From CAYLLN01 sp040901775 (GTDB lineage: Bacteria > Planctomycetota > Planctomycetia > Pirellulales > Pirellulaceae), in the NCBI GenBank assembly GCA_040901775.1, contig JBBDYF010000063.1, positions 1-6,813 of the forward strand: 6,813 nucleotides of DNA, in the 5' to 3' direction. The notes under the pieces are model-generated. The model worked only from the letters and a program-made list of their open reading frames with translations. It was not told where the DNA came from and searched no databases. Below are positions 1-5,808 of the stretch, piece by piece (position 1 is the first letter of the stretch; each line of letters opens with the position of its first letter). Position numbers and translations under genes: made by a program.

Positions 1-46
1 CCCCGCATTACGAATGCGGTGCTCTGCCAATTGAAGCTACGCTGGC
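1..46 (-). tRNA. tRNA-Thr (anticodon CGT), 3' part cut off by the window edge
   Basis: Read on the minus strand, the sequence folds as the first 46 nt of a tRNA. It has a 7-nt acceptor strand GCCAGCG, then TA at positions 8-9. The D arm is GCTT...GAGC with one T-G wobble and a GG in the loop. The anticodon stem CCGCA/TGCGG is perfect and encloses the 7-nt loop TTCGTAA. The anticodon CGT (plus-strand 10-12) reads the Thr codon ACG. The variable region, T arm and 3' acceptor strand lie beyond base 1. The identity rests on the anticodon only, because the discriminator and T arm are not visible. Confidence 0.9.
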
Positions 47-82
47 GCACTTTGAACCGCGCGACAAATTGGTAAACCGGTT

Positions 83-111
83 AGGTTAAAGCTCCGCACG
101 ATCGTCGTCAA
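83..111 (-). promoter_or_regulatory. Probable sigma-70-type promoter of the tRNA-Thr gene
   Basis: On the minus strand there is a TTGACG box (plus 106-111; 5 of 6 to consensus). Exactly 17 bp further on is TAACCT (plus 83-88; 3 of 6, keeping the key A at position 2 and T at position 6). Transcription would begin near base 76, giving a leader of about 30 nt before the mature tRNA 5' end at 46. Position, orientation and spacing all fit, but the -10 box is poor. Confidence 0.45.
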
Positions 112-130
112 GGCCCGCTGCGCGTAGGAC

Positions 131-163
131 TTGTGTCGATTGACGGCCAACAGCTTGACACAA
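131..163. repeat. Inverted repeat, 9-bp stem with 15-nt loop
   Basis: TTGTGTCGA (131-139) pairs with TTGACACAA (155-163), with eight Watson-Crick pairs and one G-T wobble. No T-run follows on either side, so it is not an intrinsic terminator. It could be an operator-like dyad or one helix of a larger RNA structure. Confidence 0.5.
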
Positions 164-213
164 CCCCGACAGCGCGGGTTCAGTTCGCGGATGCAGCGCG
201 GAAAATAAAAACG

Positions 214-301
214 GGGGTCTCTGACGGACCAAAATACATTTTTGGCACGCGGGAATGGCCAGGGGCAAGTCAACCACGACCGCACATTCGTCAGAGACCC
301 C
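214..301. repeat. 88-bp element with perfect 13-bp inverted ends (MITE-like or long hairpin)
   Basis: GGGGTCTCTGACG (214-226) and CGTCAGAGACCCC (289-301) are exact reverse complements. Between them, CCAAAA (229-234) and TTTTGG (240-245) form a nested hairpin with a TACAT loop. The trinucleotide ACG lies directly outside both ends (211-213 and 302-304), as a 3-bp target duplication would, although a match that short can be chance. There is no coding capacity. Either a tiny non-autonomous mobile element or a structured transcript would explain it. Confidence 0.5.
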
Positions 302-319
302 ACGGGCCAGCCGAAGGGA

Positions 320-349
320 AAATGCCACCAGCCGAAGCTGGTGGTGTTT
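320..349. repeat. Strong hairpin with CGAA loop; REP-like palindrome or terminator
   Basis: CCACCAGC (325-332) and GCTGGTGG (337-344) form a perfect 8-bp stem closed by the tetraloop CGAA. Two G-T wobbles and three A-T pairs extend it to 13 bp (320-332 with 337-349). On the plus strand a T-rich but interrupted stretch follows (TTTCATTCCTTT). The interrupted T-tract makes it a weak intrinsic terminator at best. A dispersed palindromic repeat is equally likely. No gene ends directly upstream on the plus strand. Confidence 0.5.
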
Positions 350-630
350 CATTCCTTTAGCACGCGGCGCGCCAAAACGATGCACCCGCGTAACGAAGTT
401 CACGCGATTGTCGCAAGTTGCTTTCGCCATTGAACTTGCAACACGTCGCTCAACGCTGCTAAGCACGCTTTATCGCCTCGCACGAGAACCTCGCCAGCCG
501 CTTGTAGCGATTCGCTGCAAACGCGAGTTTGGAGCCGCTTTGTTGTTCAACATTTTCGCGCGGAATCGAACAGCACCTACTTGGCGCGGCGATCGTCGCC
601 CCCGCGGTCCACGATCGACTTGCCTGCAAA

Positions 631-1644
631 ATGAGTTCGCGCCGCTGCGCTACCGGCTGGCGACTTGCTAAATTCTCAGGCGTGCCCTCTGCCGTACAAC
701 TTTCCGAATCTGCTCGCGACGTGCTGATTGCCGTCAACCCGCATGCCGGCCTGCGGGACCGCCAGGCCGTCGCCACGGAATTGCAGCGCCAACTCGGCGA
801 GCAGGGCTTGCACGCCACCATCGTTACCGACATCGACGATCTGGCCGTCGAAGCCGCGACGAAACTGGCTGCTGGCACGCTCCGCGCCGTCGTGGCCGGC
901 GGCGGAGACGGAACCGTCAGCCTGATCGCCAATCGCACGCCCCAGGGGACGCCACTGGTGGTTTTGCCCCTGGGAACAGAAAACCTGCTTGCCAAGCATC
1001 TGGAAATCACGGCCGATCCGCAGCAACTTTGCCGCATCATCGCCACCGGCCTGGCGATTCCACTGGACGCGGGACAGGCGGGAGAGCGAATTTTTACACT
1101 GATGGCAGGCTGCGGATTCGATGCCGACGTGGTCCGCCGGCTCCATCGCCGACGCACCGGGCACATTCATCACCTCTCTTATGCCAAACCAATCCTCGAC
1201 TCGATCCGTACATATCAGTACCCTGAACTGCGGGTGCAATATGCGCCGGCAGAAGCAGAAACGGACGATCTGACCGCCGAAATCGTTGCTCGCTGGGTTT
1301 TTGTGGTCAACTTGCCCCGTTACGCTGGCGGGCTGAGCTTTGCTCCCCTGGCCTCGGGCAGCGATGGCTTGCTGGATGTCTGCACGTTCAAGGGCGGTTC
1401 GCTGTGGAATGGACTGGTGTATTTGAGCGGAGTGATGCTCGGCCAGCACGAGGCGATGCAAGACTTTGCCCGCGTGCGGACCCGGCGGCTGCGGATCGAA
1501 TCGGTCGCTGCCGCGCCCTACCAGCTCGATGGCGATCCGGGGGGCGAATTGCCGGTGGAGATTCGCGTACTTCCGGGGCGGCTAACGTTGCTGGTCAGTC
1601 GTAACTGGGCCGAGCGAAAAGGTTTCGAACCGCCCGCGGTTTGA
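631..1644 (+). CDS. Diacylglycerol kinase family lipid kinase (YegS/DagK-like)
   Basis: This is an ATP-dependent lipid kinase of the DAGK catalytic fold. Counting from the GTG at 682, it shows VNPHAG (18-23), the nucleotide-binding loop GGDGT (74-78) and PLGTENLLA (96-104). Further on are a GCGFDADVV segment, a YAGGLSFAPLASGSDGLLDV stretch typical of the second domain, and the C-terminal QLDGDP motif. The length of 320-337 residues fits the family. I use the ATG at 631; the GTG at 682, just before the kinase domain, is a strong alternative, and neither has a good ribosome binding site. The substrate (diacylglycerol, phosphatidylglycerol, sphingoid base or other) cannot be read from sequence. 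It is the first gene of the operon, 33 bp before kdsA. The C-terminal tail after the last strand, AERKGFEPPAV, looks like an unconserved extension. The family call is secure; the start is not. Confidence 0.92.
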   Translation: MSSRRCATGWRLAKFSGVPSAVQLSESARDVLIAVNPHAGLRDRQAVATELQRQLGEQGLHATIVTDIDDLAVEAATKLAAGTLRAVVAGGGDGTVSLIANRTPQGTPLVVLPLGTENLLAKHLEITADPQQLCRIIATGLAIPLDAGQAGERIFTLMAGCGFDADVVRRLHRRRTGHIHHLSYAKPILDSIRTYQYPELRVQYAPAEAETDDLTAEIVARWVFVVNLPRYAGGLSFAPLASGSDGLLDVCTFKGGSLWNGLVYLSGVMLGQHEAMQDFARVRTRRLRIESVAAAPYQLDGDPGGELPVEIRVLPGRLTLLVSRNWAERKGFEPPAV

Positions 1645-1677
1645 ACTGCCTCCCGAATCCATGACGGAAAACAACCA

Positions 1678-2520
1678 GTGACTCCCGCTACGACCAACAA
1701 CCCCGCTTCGATCGGCCCGTGTGCCTGCGGCAGCGGGCGGCCGCTCTTGCTGATTGCCGGCCCCTGCGTGATCGAAAGCGAGGAGCTGACCCTGGCCATA
1801 GCTCGCCGGCTGAAAGAGCTGACCGCCGATTTGCCGGTGCAGTTGGTGTTCAAAGCGTCGTTCGACAAGGCGAACCGGACCAGTGGCTCGGCCTTTCGCG
1901 GCGCGGGGCTCGAGGCGGGGCTGGCGGTGCTGGCCGCCGTGAAGCAAGCCACCGGCCTGCCAATCACCACCGACATCCACGAGTCGTCGCAAGCCGAGCC
2001 GGTCGCCAGGGTGTGCGACCTGCTGCAAATCCCCGCCTTCCTGGCCCGGCAGACTGATCTGCTGGTCGCGGCCGCACAAACCGGACGAGCGATCAACGTC
2101 AAAAAGGGGCAGTTCATGGCCCCTTGGGACATGCAAAACGTGCTCGCCAAACTCAACGCCTCGGGCTGCTCGAACGTATTGTTGTGCGAGCGCGGCACCT
2201 TCTTCGGCTACGGCCGGCTGGTGAACGACATGCGCTCGCTGCCGCAAATGCGGTCGCTAGGGGCACCGGTCCTATTCGACGCCACCCACAGCGTGCAAGA
2301 GCCCGGCGGCTTGGGTTCGGCCACCGGGGGCAACCGGGCCATGGTTGAGCCTTTGGCGCGGGCCGCCGTGGCCGTTGGCGTGGACGGCCTGTTTTTTGAA
2401 ACCCATCCCGATCCCGACCGCGCCCCGAGCGACGGGCCGAACATGCTGCGACTGGACGAGTTTCGCGGCGTGCTCGAACGTGTCTTGGCTATTCGCCGGG
2501 CGGTGGAGAGTTTTTCGTGA
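1678..2520 (+). CDS. kdsA: 3-deoxy-8-phosphooctulonate synthase (KDO-8-P synthase), metal-dependent class
   Basis: The enzyme condenses phosphoenolpyruvate with D-arabinose 5-phosphate to KDO 8-phosphate in the cytoplasm, the committed step to KDO for lipopolysaccharide. Family motifs run through the whole protein: IAGPCVIESEE (26-36), FKASFDKANRTS (58-69), PAFLARQTD (119-127), NVKKGQF (140-146), DATHSVQ (201-207) and FETHPDP (240-246). Cys30, His204, Glu241 and Asp252 match the metal ligands of the Aquifex-type enzyme, including their spacing (174, 37 and 11 residues). Class I enzymes such as that of E. coli have Asn in place of the Cys, so this one should be metal-dependent. The GTG start at 1678 adds about 20 residues before the first strand, with a CAC pair of cysteines (15 and 17) absent from the Aquifex protein. 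Total length is 280 residues, normal for the family. It overlaps the next gene by four bases. Confidence 0.97.
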   Translation: MTPATTNNPASIGPCACGSGRPLLLIAGPCVIESEELTLAIARRLKELTADLPVQLVFKASFDKANRTSGSAFRGAGLEAGLAVLAAVKQATGLPITTDIHESSQAEPVARVCDLLQIPAFLARQTDLLVAAAQTGRAINVKKGQFMAPWDMQNVLAKLNASGCSNVLLCERGTFFGYGRLVNDMRSLPQMRSLGAPVLFDATHSVQEPGGLGSATGGNRAMVEPLARAAVAVGVDGLFFETHPDPDRAPSDGPNMLRLDEFRGVLERVLAIRRAVESFS

Positions 2521-4337
2521 ATCACCTGGCAACTCGATCGTTGTGCGGCGCTGTGTGCTTTTTCGCGCTCGTCTTGGCGCTCGTTGGCTGCGACAGCCAG
2601 CCTGCTTTCGTTCCCAAGGAGATCGACGGTAGCGAGTCGGTTCGCGGCGAATTGGACCTTTCGCAAGCCCTCGACTCGTTGCGAAAGCTTTCCGATGGGG
2701 GCGGACCCCAGCCCGCGGCGCGAACCGTTTTCTATCTCAATCAGTGGTTGAACCGGGGCGCGGGACTGGGGCACGACTGGAAGCCCGATCGGCTGAGCGA
2801 GAACATTCCGCGAGCACTACAGATCACTCCGGGTCTCGCCACGCTCGACTTGCTCGAGTTCGGACAATCGGATCCCAGCAGCGTTGCCAGTCCCCAGGAT
2901 TTTCGCCGCTTCCAGCAGGATGTGATGTATTTGCAGCAGAACCTGTGGCTGCACGACATTGCCGAGCGGACGCGACGCGATGCCCCGCCGGCCGAGCTGG
3001 TGGCGTGGCTGAAAGAGCTGGAAACCTCGGTCGGCTTGACCGAGTCGGAACAACTGGCGGCGGCCCAGCGGCTGTTCGATTGGACGATCCGCAATACGCA
3101 GCTCGACGAATTGCCTCCGCCGCCCAAGGGGCCGGTGGCGACCGTTGGCGAAGGGACCGAACCGATCGCCCCCGCTTTGACCGGCGAACTAGGGCCGGGC
3201 TACGGTCACCTTCCTGTCCAAGTTTTGAAACAGGGCCACGGCGACGCCCAAGAGAGGGGCCGCTTGTTCCTGCTGCTTTGTCGCCAGGCGGGGATCGACG
3301 CGGTGGTGCTGGCCCGCCTCGATGAGCAGGTCTCGTCCACGCCCCAGCCCTGGACGATCGGCGTGCTTCTCAAAAAAGAGCTGTACCTCTTCGAGCCGCA
3401 GCTTGGCTTACCGATTCCCGGCCCCGGCCTTACCGGAATTGCCACCCTGAGTCAGGCGCTATCCGATCCGGCGGTGCTCCGGCAGCTCGACGTTTCCGGC
3501 GGCCCGGCCTACCCCCTGTCGGCGGACGACCTGCAACACATGGTGGCCCTGATCGACGCCGAACCGGAAGCCCTTTCGCGGCGGATGGCCGTTTTGCAAA
3601 AGGCGCTTCCCAGTGCGCACCGCATGGTGTTGACGGTCGAACCAAGCCGGCTGGAACCGGACTTGCGCGCGTGCCGGGGGATCAGCACGGTGAGCCTGTG
3701 GCGCGTCCCCTTGGAAGCGATTTTGTATCAGTTTGGGCGGATGAGCAAATTGGCGACCAACCCGGATCTGGCCCGTAAGTTCGAACGCGAGGAACGGATG
3801 TTCCTGATCGACAGCCCGCTAATGATCGGCCGCAACATGCATCTCGAGGGGCGGTTCGAAACCGTGGACCTGGAGCGCGGCGCACGGGCCCATTACCTGT
3901 CGTCGCGCTTGCCGGATGAAGAGCGCCAGTTGCTGTACACCTCGGCCGCCTATCGCGAACGGATAGGATTTGGCCAAGCGCTGCCCGCGGACGAGCAGCA
4001 GCGAGTGGCGATGCTTGAGGCGATGGTCTCAATGATGCAACGCGCCAAACAGCACGCCAGCTATTGGCTGGGGCTTACCTATTACGAATCCGGCAAGTTC
4101 GAGACGGCGATCGAATGGCTCGACCTGCGGACGCTGCAAGCGCCGATTCCCGGCCCGTGGGTCGCCAGCGCACGCTACAACCTGGGCCGCTCGTACGAAG
4201 CCCTCGGCCAACCCGACAAGGCGGTCGCGATCTACGAGGCCGACAATGACTCGCCCCAGCGGCACGGCAACCTGCTGCGGGCCCAGTGGCTGAAAAGGGA
4301 AGCGTCCCGCGAAAAGTCCGATACCGATTCACCCTAG
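2517..4337 (+). CDS. Lipoprotein with transglutaminase-like region and C-terminal TPR repeats, function unknown
   Basis: The N-terminus is a lipoprotein signal: Arg7, a hydrophobic stretch (about 9-24) and the lipobox LVGC with the lipidated Cys at 25, so the mature protein should be membrane-anchored and periplasmic. Residues about 190-330 resemble a transglutaminase-like fold: a helix RLFDWTIRNTQ, then GHGDAQERGRLFLLLCRQAGI (Cys255) and strands such as VVLARL. In my alignment the catalytic Cys position is an Ala in GDAQE, so it may be inactive. Two TPR units close the protein, about 514-547 (YWLGLTYYESGKFETAIEWL) and 548-581 (RYNLGRSYEALGQPDKAVAIY), which suggests a scaffold role. The GTG start at 2517 lies in GTGA, overlapping the kdsA stop, with GGAG at 2505-2508 eight bases upstream; this fits translational coupling. 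At 606 residues it is a full-length protein. Recognition is by domain type only; I cannot name a specific family. Confidence 0.88.
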   Translation: MNHLATRSLCGAVCFFALVLALVGCDSQPAFVPKEIDGSESVRGELDLSQALDSLRKLSDGGGPQPAARTVFYLNQWLNRGAGLGHDWKPDRLSENIPRALQITPGLATLDLLEFGQSDPSSVASPQDFRRFQQDVMYLQQNLWLHDIAERTRRDAPPAELVAWLKELETSVGLTESEQLAAAQRLFDWTIRNTQLDELPPPPKGPVATVGEGTEPIAPALTGELGPGYGHLPVQVLKQGHGDAQERGRLFLLLCRQAGIDAVVLARLDEQVSSTPQPWTIGVLLKKELYLFEPQLGLPIPGPGLTGIATLSQALSDPAVLRQLDVSGGPAYPLSADDLQHMVALIDAEPEALSRRMAVLQKALPSAHRMVLTVEPSRLEPDLRACRGISTVSLWRVPLEAILYQFGRMSKLATNPDLARKFEREERMFLIDSPLMIGRNMHLEGRFETVDLERGARAHYLSSRLPDEERQLLYTSAAYRERIGFGQALPADEQQRVAMLEAMVSMMQRAKQHASYWLGLTYYESGKFETAIEWLDLRTLQAPIPGPWVASARYNLGRSYEALGQPDKAVAIYEADNDSPQRHGNLLRAQWLKREASREKSDTDSP

Positions 4338-4613
4338 GGCACCTTGGCTGGAAGCTCAGTGACGGGCACTGTGTCTCCTGCACGAATTACTTGCGATTTT
4401 CGTCTGCTGATAGGACGAAACGTCGCCCCCGGTCCTTCTCTTGCCTGCCGGAGCCTCCTCTTAACGTCCATCCTGCATCCAGCATCTCCATCCGGGGAGC
4501 CCGCTGCAGTCGGCATAGCGTTTGCGGTAAGTTCGCACGCCTCTTTCCTTGGGGGTCCGCGCCTGTGTTAGGTGGCGGCAAAGAGGTTATTATCAGGAGG
4601 CATCGTCACGTCC
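4338..4613. other. Intergenic region between the operon and the repeat-protein gene
   Basis: No credible gene is present. Two small dyads follow the operon: CAGTG-ACGGG-CACTG (4357-4371), and TTTCGTC/GACGAAA (4398-4404 and 4414-4420) with a 9-nt loop. Neither is followed by a T-run, so neither is a convincing intrinsic terminator, and the operon end remains unassigned. The promoter of the next gene must lie here or upstream, but I could not fix a -35/-10 pair. Confidence 0.5.
4594..4600 (+). promoter_or_regulatory. Ribosome binding site CAGGAGG
   Basis: CAGGAGG is close to the perfect anti-Shine-Dalgarno complement and lies 13 bases before the ATG at 4614, longer than the usual 5-9. It supports 4614 as the start rather than the upstream GTG at 4572. 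No other in-frame ATG, GTG or TTG lies between this site and 4614. Confidence 0.65.
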
Positions 4614-5717
4614 ATGAAGTTCTCACCGCAACTGGAATGTTTGGAGAAACGCTGCTGTCTCGCCGCGAGCGCGTTCGTTCAAGGAGACACGTTAATCATT
4701 CGCGCGGACAACAGAGCGAACGTCGTCGAAATCTTCGATGACGGCGTTGATCGAATCCAAGTCTCTGTCGACGGCGTGTTTCTGACCGACACCAGGTCGA
4801 GAAATCAAAACGGTTCGCACTCCCATTCGAGTTCGGGTGACGACAACCGGCAGCGCAATCAAAATGGCTCGCAGTCCAATTCGAGTTCCAGCGACGACAA
4901 CCGGAACGGGAATCGAAACGGCTCGCACTCCAATTCGAACTCAAGCGACGACGGCCAGGGGGGCAACCCGGGCCAGTCGGATTTCTTCACGGGGATCGAC
5001 CGCGTCGTCGTGCAAACGATGAAGGGCAACGACAGCGTCAGCTATACGCTGACGGGTGAACTGATCAACTCGCGCAGCTTGGATATCAATCTGGGCGACG
5101 GCAACGACGATGCCGTGTTCGATTTTATGGCCGGCGTGGCCAGTCCTGAATTGCGGGTAAACGTTTTGGGCCAGGCGGGCAAAGATGCGGTGGCCGCGGA
5201 TTTCGGCGCCGTCACTGGCACGAACGTGTCGCTCAGCGCCAACCTCGGCAAGGGGAATGACTCGCTGGACCTGGTCCTGTCAGAGGGTTTGTTCGACGAC
5301 GCGGCGCTCCGCGTCAACGCTCGCGGAGGAGACGGCAACGACTTCCTGAACGTCTCGGCAGACGCCCAGGTACACATCGACTCCCTCGCGCTGCTCGATC
5401 TGAACCTGCTCGGCGATGCCGGCGCGGATCGGATCACCGTGGACTACCTCGGTGCTTTGGACGGGGATCTCCTGCTGCGGGCCGCGGGGGGCAAGGGCAA
5501 CGATGCCGTGGCAGTCCATCTCGACCTGGACCCGGGCAGCGCGGGCCTGGTCAGCGCCCGGGTTCTCGGCGACGCCGGCAACGACAATCTGAAGCTCAAG
5601 ATTTGGAACGCGGAGGATTTAGCCAGCATCGATGCGCTGCTCGATGGAGGCGCGGGAAGAGACACCTTCTCCACCACCGCCAATGTGACCGTCCGCCGCG
5701 GCGAACGCCGTGTGTAA
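4614..5717 (+). CDS. Probable exported repeat protein with planctomycete-type N-terminal box and nine G-x-G-N-D repeats
   Basis: The protein has 367 residues. Residues 7-18 read LECLEKRCCLAA, which resembles the short box (often written LEPR-XLL) that opens many planctomycete surface or secreted proteins; no ordinary hydrophobic signal peptide is present. Residues 64-117 are three 18-residue copies of a hydrophilic Asn/Ser/Asp-rich unit, probably a flexible linker. From about 136 to 350 the motif G-x-G-N-D or a variant recurs nine times, with its Asp at 140, 165, 191, 216, 243, 272, 297, 324 and 350. Each is followed by an alternating hydrophobic strand. This resembles RTX-type calcium-binding turns but has a period of about 26 residues rather than nine, which suggests a beta-solenoid with one acidic turn per coil. 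A calcium-stabilised surface or matrix role is inference. It stands alone between its own ribosome binding site and terminator. The gene is intact; its exact function is unknown. Confidence 0.85.
   Translation: MKFSPQLECLEKRCCLAASAFVQGDTLIIRADNRANVVEIFDDGVDRIQVSVDGVFLTDTRSRNQNGSHSHSSSGDDNRQRNQNGSQSNSSSSDDNRNGNRNGSHSNSNSSDDGQGGNPGQSDFFTGIDRVVVQTMKGNDSVSYTLTGELINSRSLDINLGDGNDDAVFDFMAGVASPELRVNVLGQAGKDAVAADFGAVTGTNVSLSANLGKGNDSLDLVLSEGLFDDAALRVNARGGDGNDFLNVSADAQVHIDSLALLDLNLLGDAGADRITVDYLGALDGDLLLRAAGGKGNDAVAVHLDLDPGSAGLVSARVLGDAGNDNLKLKIWNAEDLASIDALLDGGAGRDTFSTTANVTVRRGERRV
4803..4964 (+). repeat. Three in-frame 54-bp tandem repeats
   Basis: Units at 4803-4856, 4857-4910 and 4911-4964 each encode 18 residues with the core N-x-N-G-S-x-S-x-S-x-S-x-DD. 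At the DNA level the units share most bases, and several differences are synonymous (GGT/GGC, AAC/AAT, TCG/TCC), so the copies have diverged under protein-level constraint. The third unit loses the pattern at its end (GQGG instead of NR plus two residues). Copy number may vary between strains. Confidence 0.9.
5019..5664 (+). repeat. Nine protein-level repeats of about 26 residues with a G-x-G-N-D turn
   Basis: The turns are MKGND, GDGND, GQAGKD, GKGND, GDGND, GDAGAD, GKGND, GDAGND and GGAGRD. The intervals between their Asp residues are 25, 26, 25, 27, 29, 25, 27 and 26. Strand-like segments such as SLDLVL, FLNV, RITVDYL and AVAVHL follow the turns. DNA similarity between units is low, so this is an old repeat rather than a recent tandem duplication. 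Confidence 0.8.
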
Positions 5718-5749
5718 CGACGAAAATAGCTTTCTGCCTCGCAGTACCT

Positions 5750-5788
5750 GACGATCCGCGGATATCGAATCGCGGGTCGTCTTTTTTT
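5750..5788 (+). terminator. Rho-independent terminator of the repeat-protein gene
   Basis: GACGATCCGCG (5750-5760) pairs with CGCGGGTCGTC (5771-5781): 11 bp with one T-G wobble and a 10-nt loop. Seven T residues follow (5782-5788). It begins 32 bases after the stop codon of the repeat-protein gene. On the opposite strand the hairpin is not followed by a T-run, so it should serve the plus strand mainly, even though a convergent gene ends 20 bases away. Confidence 0.9.
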
Positions 5789-5808
5789 GCGCGCCGCCCA
5801 CCCCGACC

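Larger units (their letters stand above)
47..630. other. Non-coding stretch between the tRNA and the lipid kinase gene
   Basis: No reading frame here looks like a real protein: the open frames on both strands are short, arginine/serine/proline-rich, overlap one another and show no recognisable motifs. The first half (131-349) carries several inverted repeats listed separately. The second half has two smaller ones: GCAAGTT/AACTTGC at 413-419 and 433-439, and TTGTAGCG/CGCTGCAA at 502-509 and 513-520 (3-nt loop, one wobble). The promoter of the downstream operon is probably inside this stretch, but I cannot place it. A TTG at 529 would extend the kinase frame upstream, but the added residues look non-coding. 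Confidence 0.6.

Noticed and set aside
529..630. TTG at 529 as start of the lipid kinase
   Set aside because: The extra 34 residues have no family counterpart and atypical codon use; the kinase domain begins right after the GTG at 682.
133..671. Short plus-strand frames (133-360, 242-433, 255-671) in the non-coding stretch
   Set aside because: They overlap in different frames, cross the inverted repeats, lack ribosome binding sites and show no protein-like pattern.
459..1461. Long minus-strand open frames opposite the lipid kinase (459-1166 and 676-1461)
   Set aside because: They lie antisense to a gene with clear kinase motifs and read as Arg/Ser/Ala/Gln-rich sequence without domains, as expected of GC-rich shadow frames.
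1615..1656. tRNA T-arm remnant at the end of the lipid kinase gene (GGTTTCGAACC)
   Set aside because: No anticodon or D arm can be folded around it, and the frame continues through it to a stop; the resemblance is limited to a few bases.
1518..2774. Minus-strand open frames opposite kdsA (1518-2198, 1582-2247, 2208-2774)
   Set aside because: kdsA is unmistakable on the plus strand; the opposite frames overlap each other and have no family features.
4398..4420. TTTCGTC/GACGAAA hairpin as the operon terminator
   Set aside because: No T-run follows on the plus strand and the stem is only 7 bp; kept as a dyad in the intergenic entry.
4588..4593. TATTAT as a -10 box for the repeat-protein gene
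   Set aside because: It would start transcription at about 4600, on top of the ribosome binding site at 4594-4600, and there is no -35 box at the right distance.
4803..4964. CRISPR array
   Set aside because: The three 54-bp units are contiguous, in frame, imperfect and have no spacers; they encode a protein linker.
5019..5664. Classic RTX toxin or serralysin-type repeat
   Set aside because: The glycine-Asp turns are spaced about 26 residues apart rather than nine, there is no protease or toxin domain, and no type I secretion genes are nearby.
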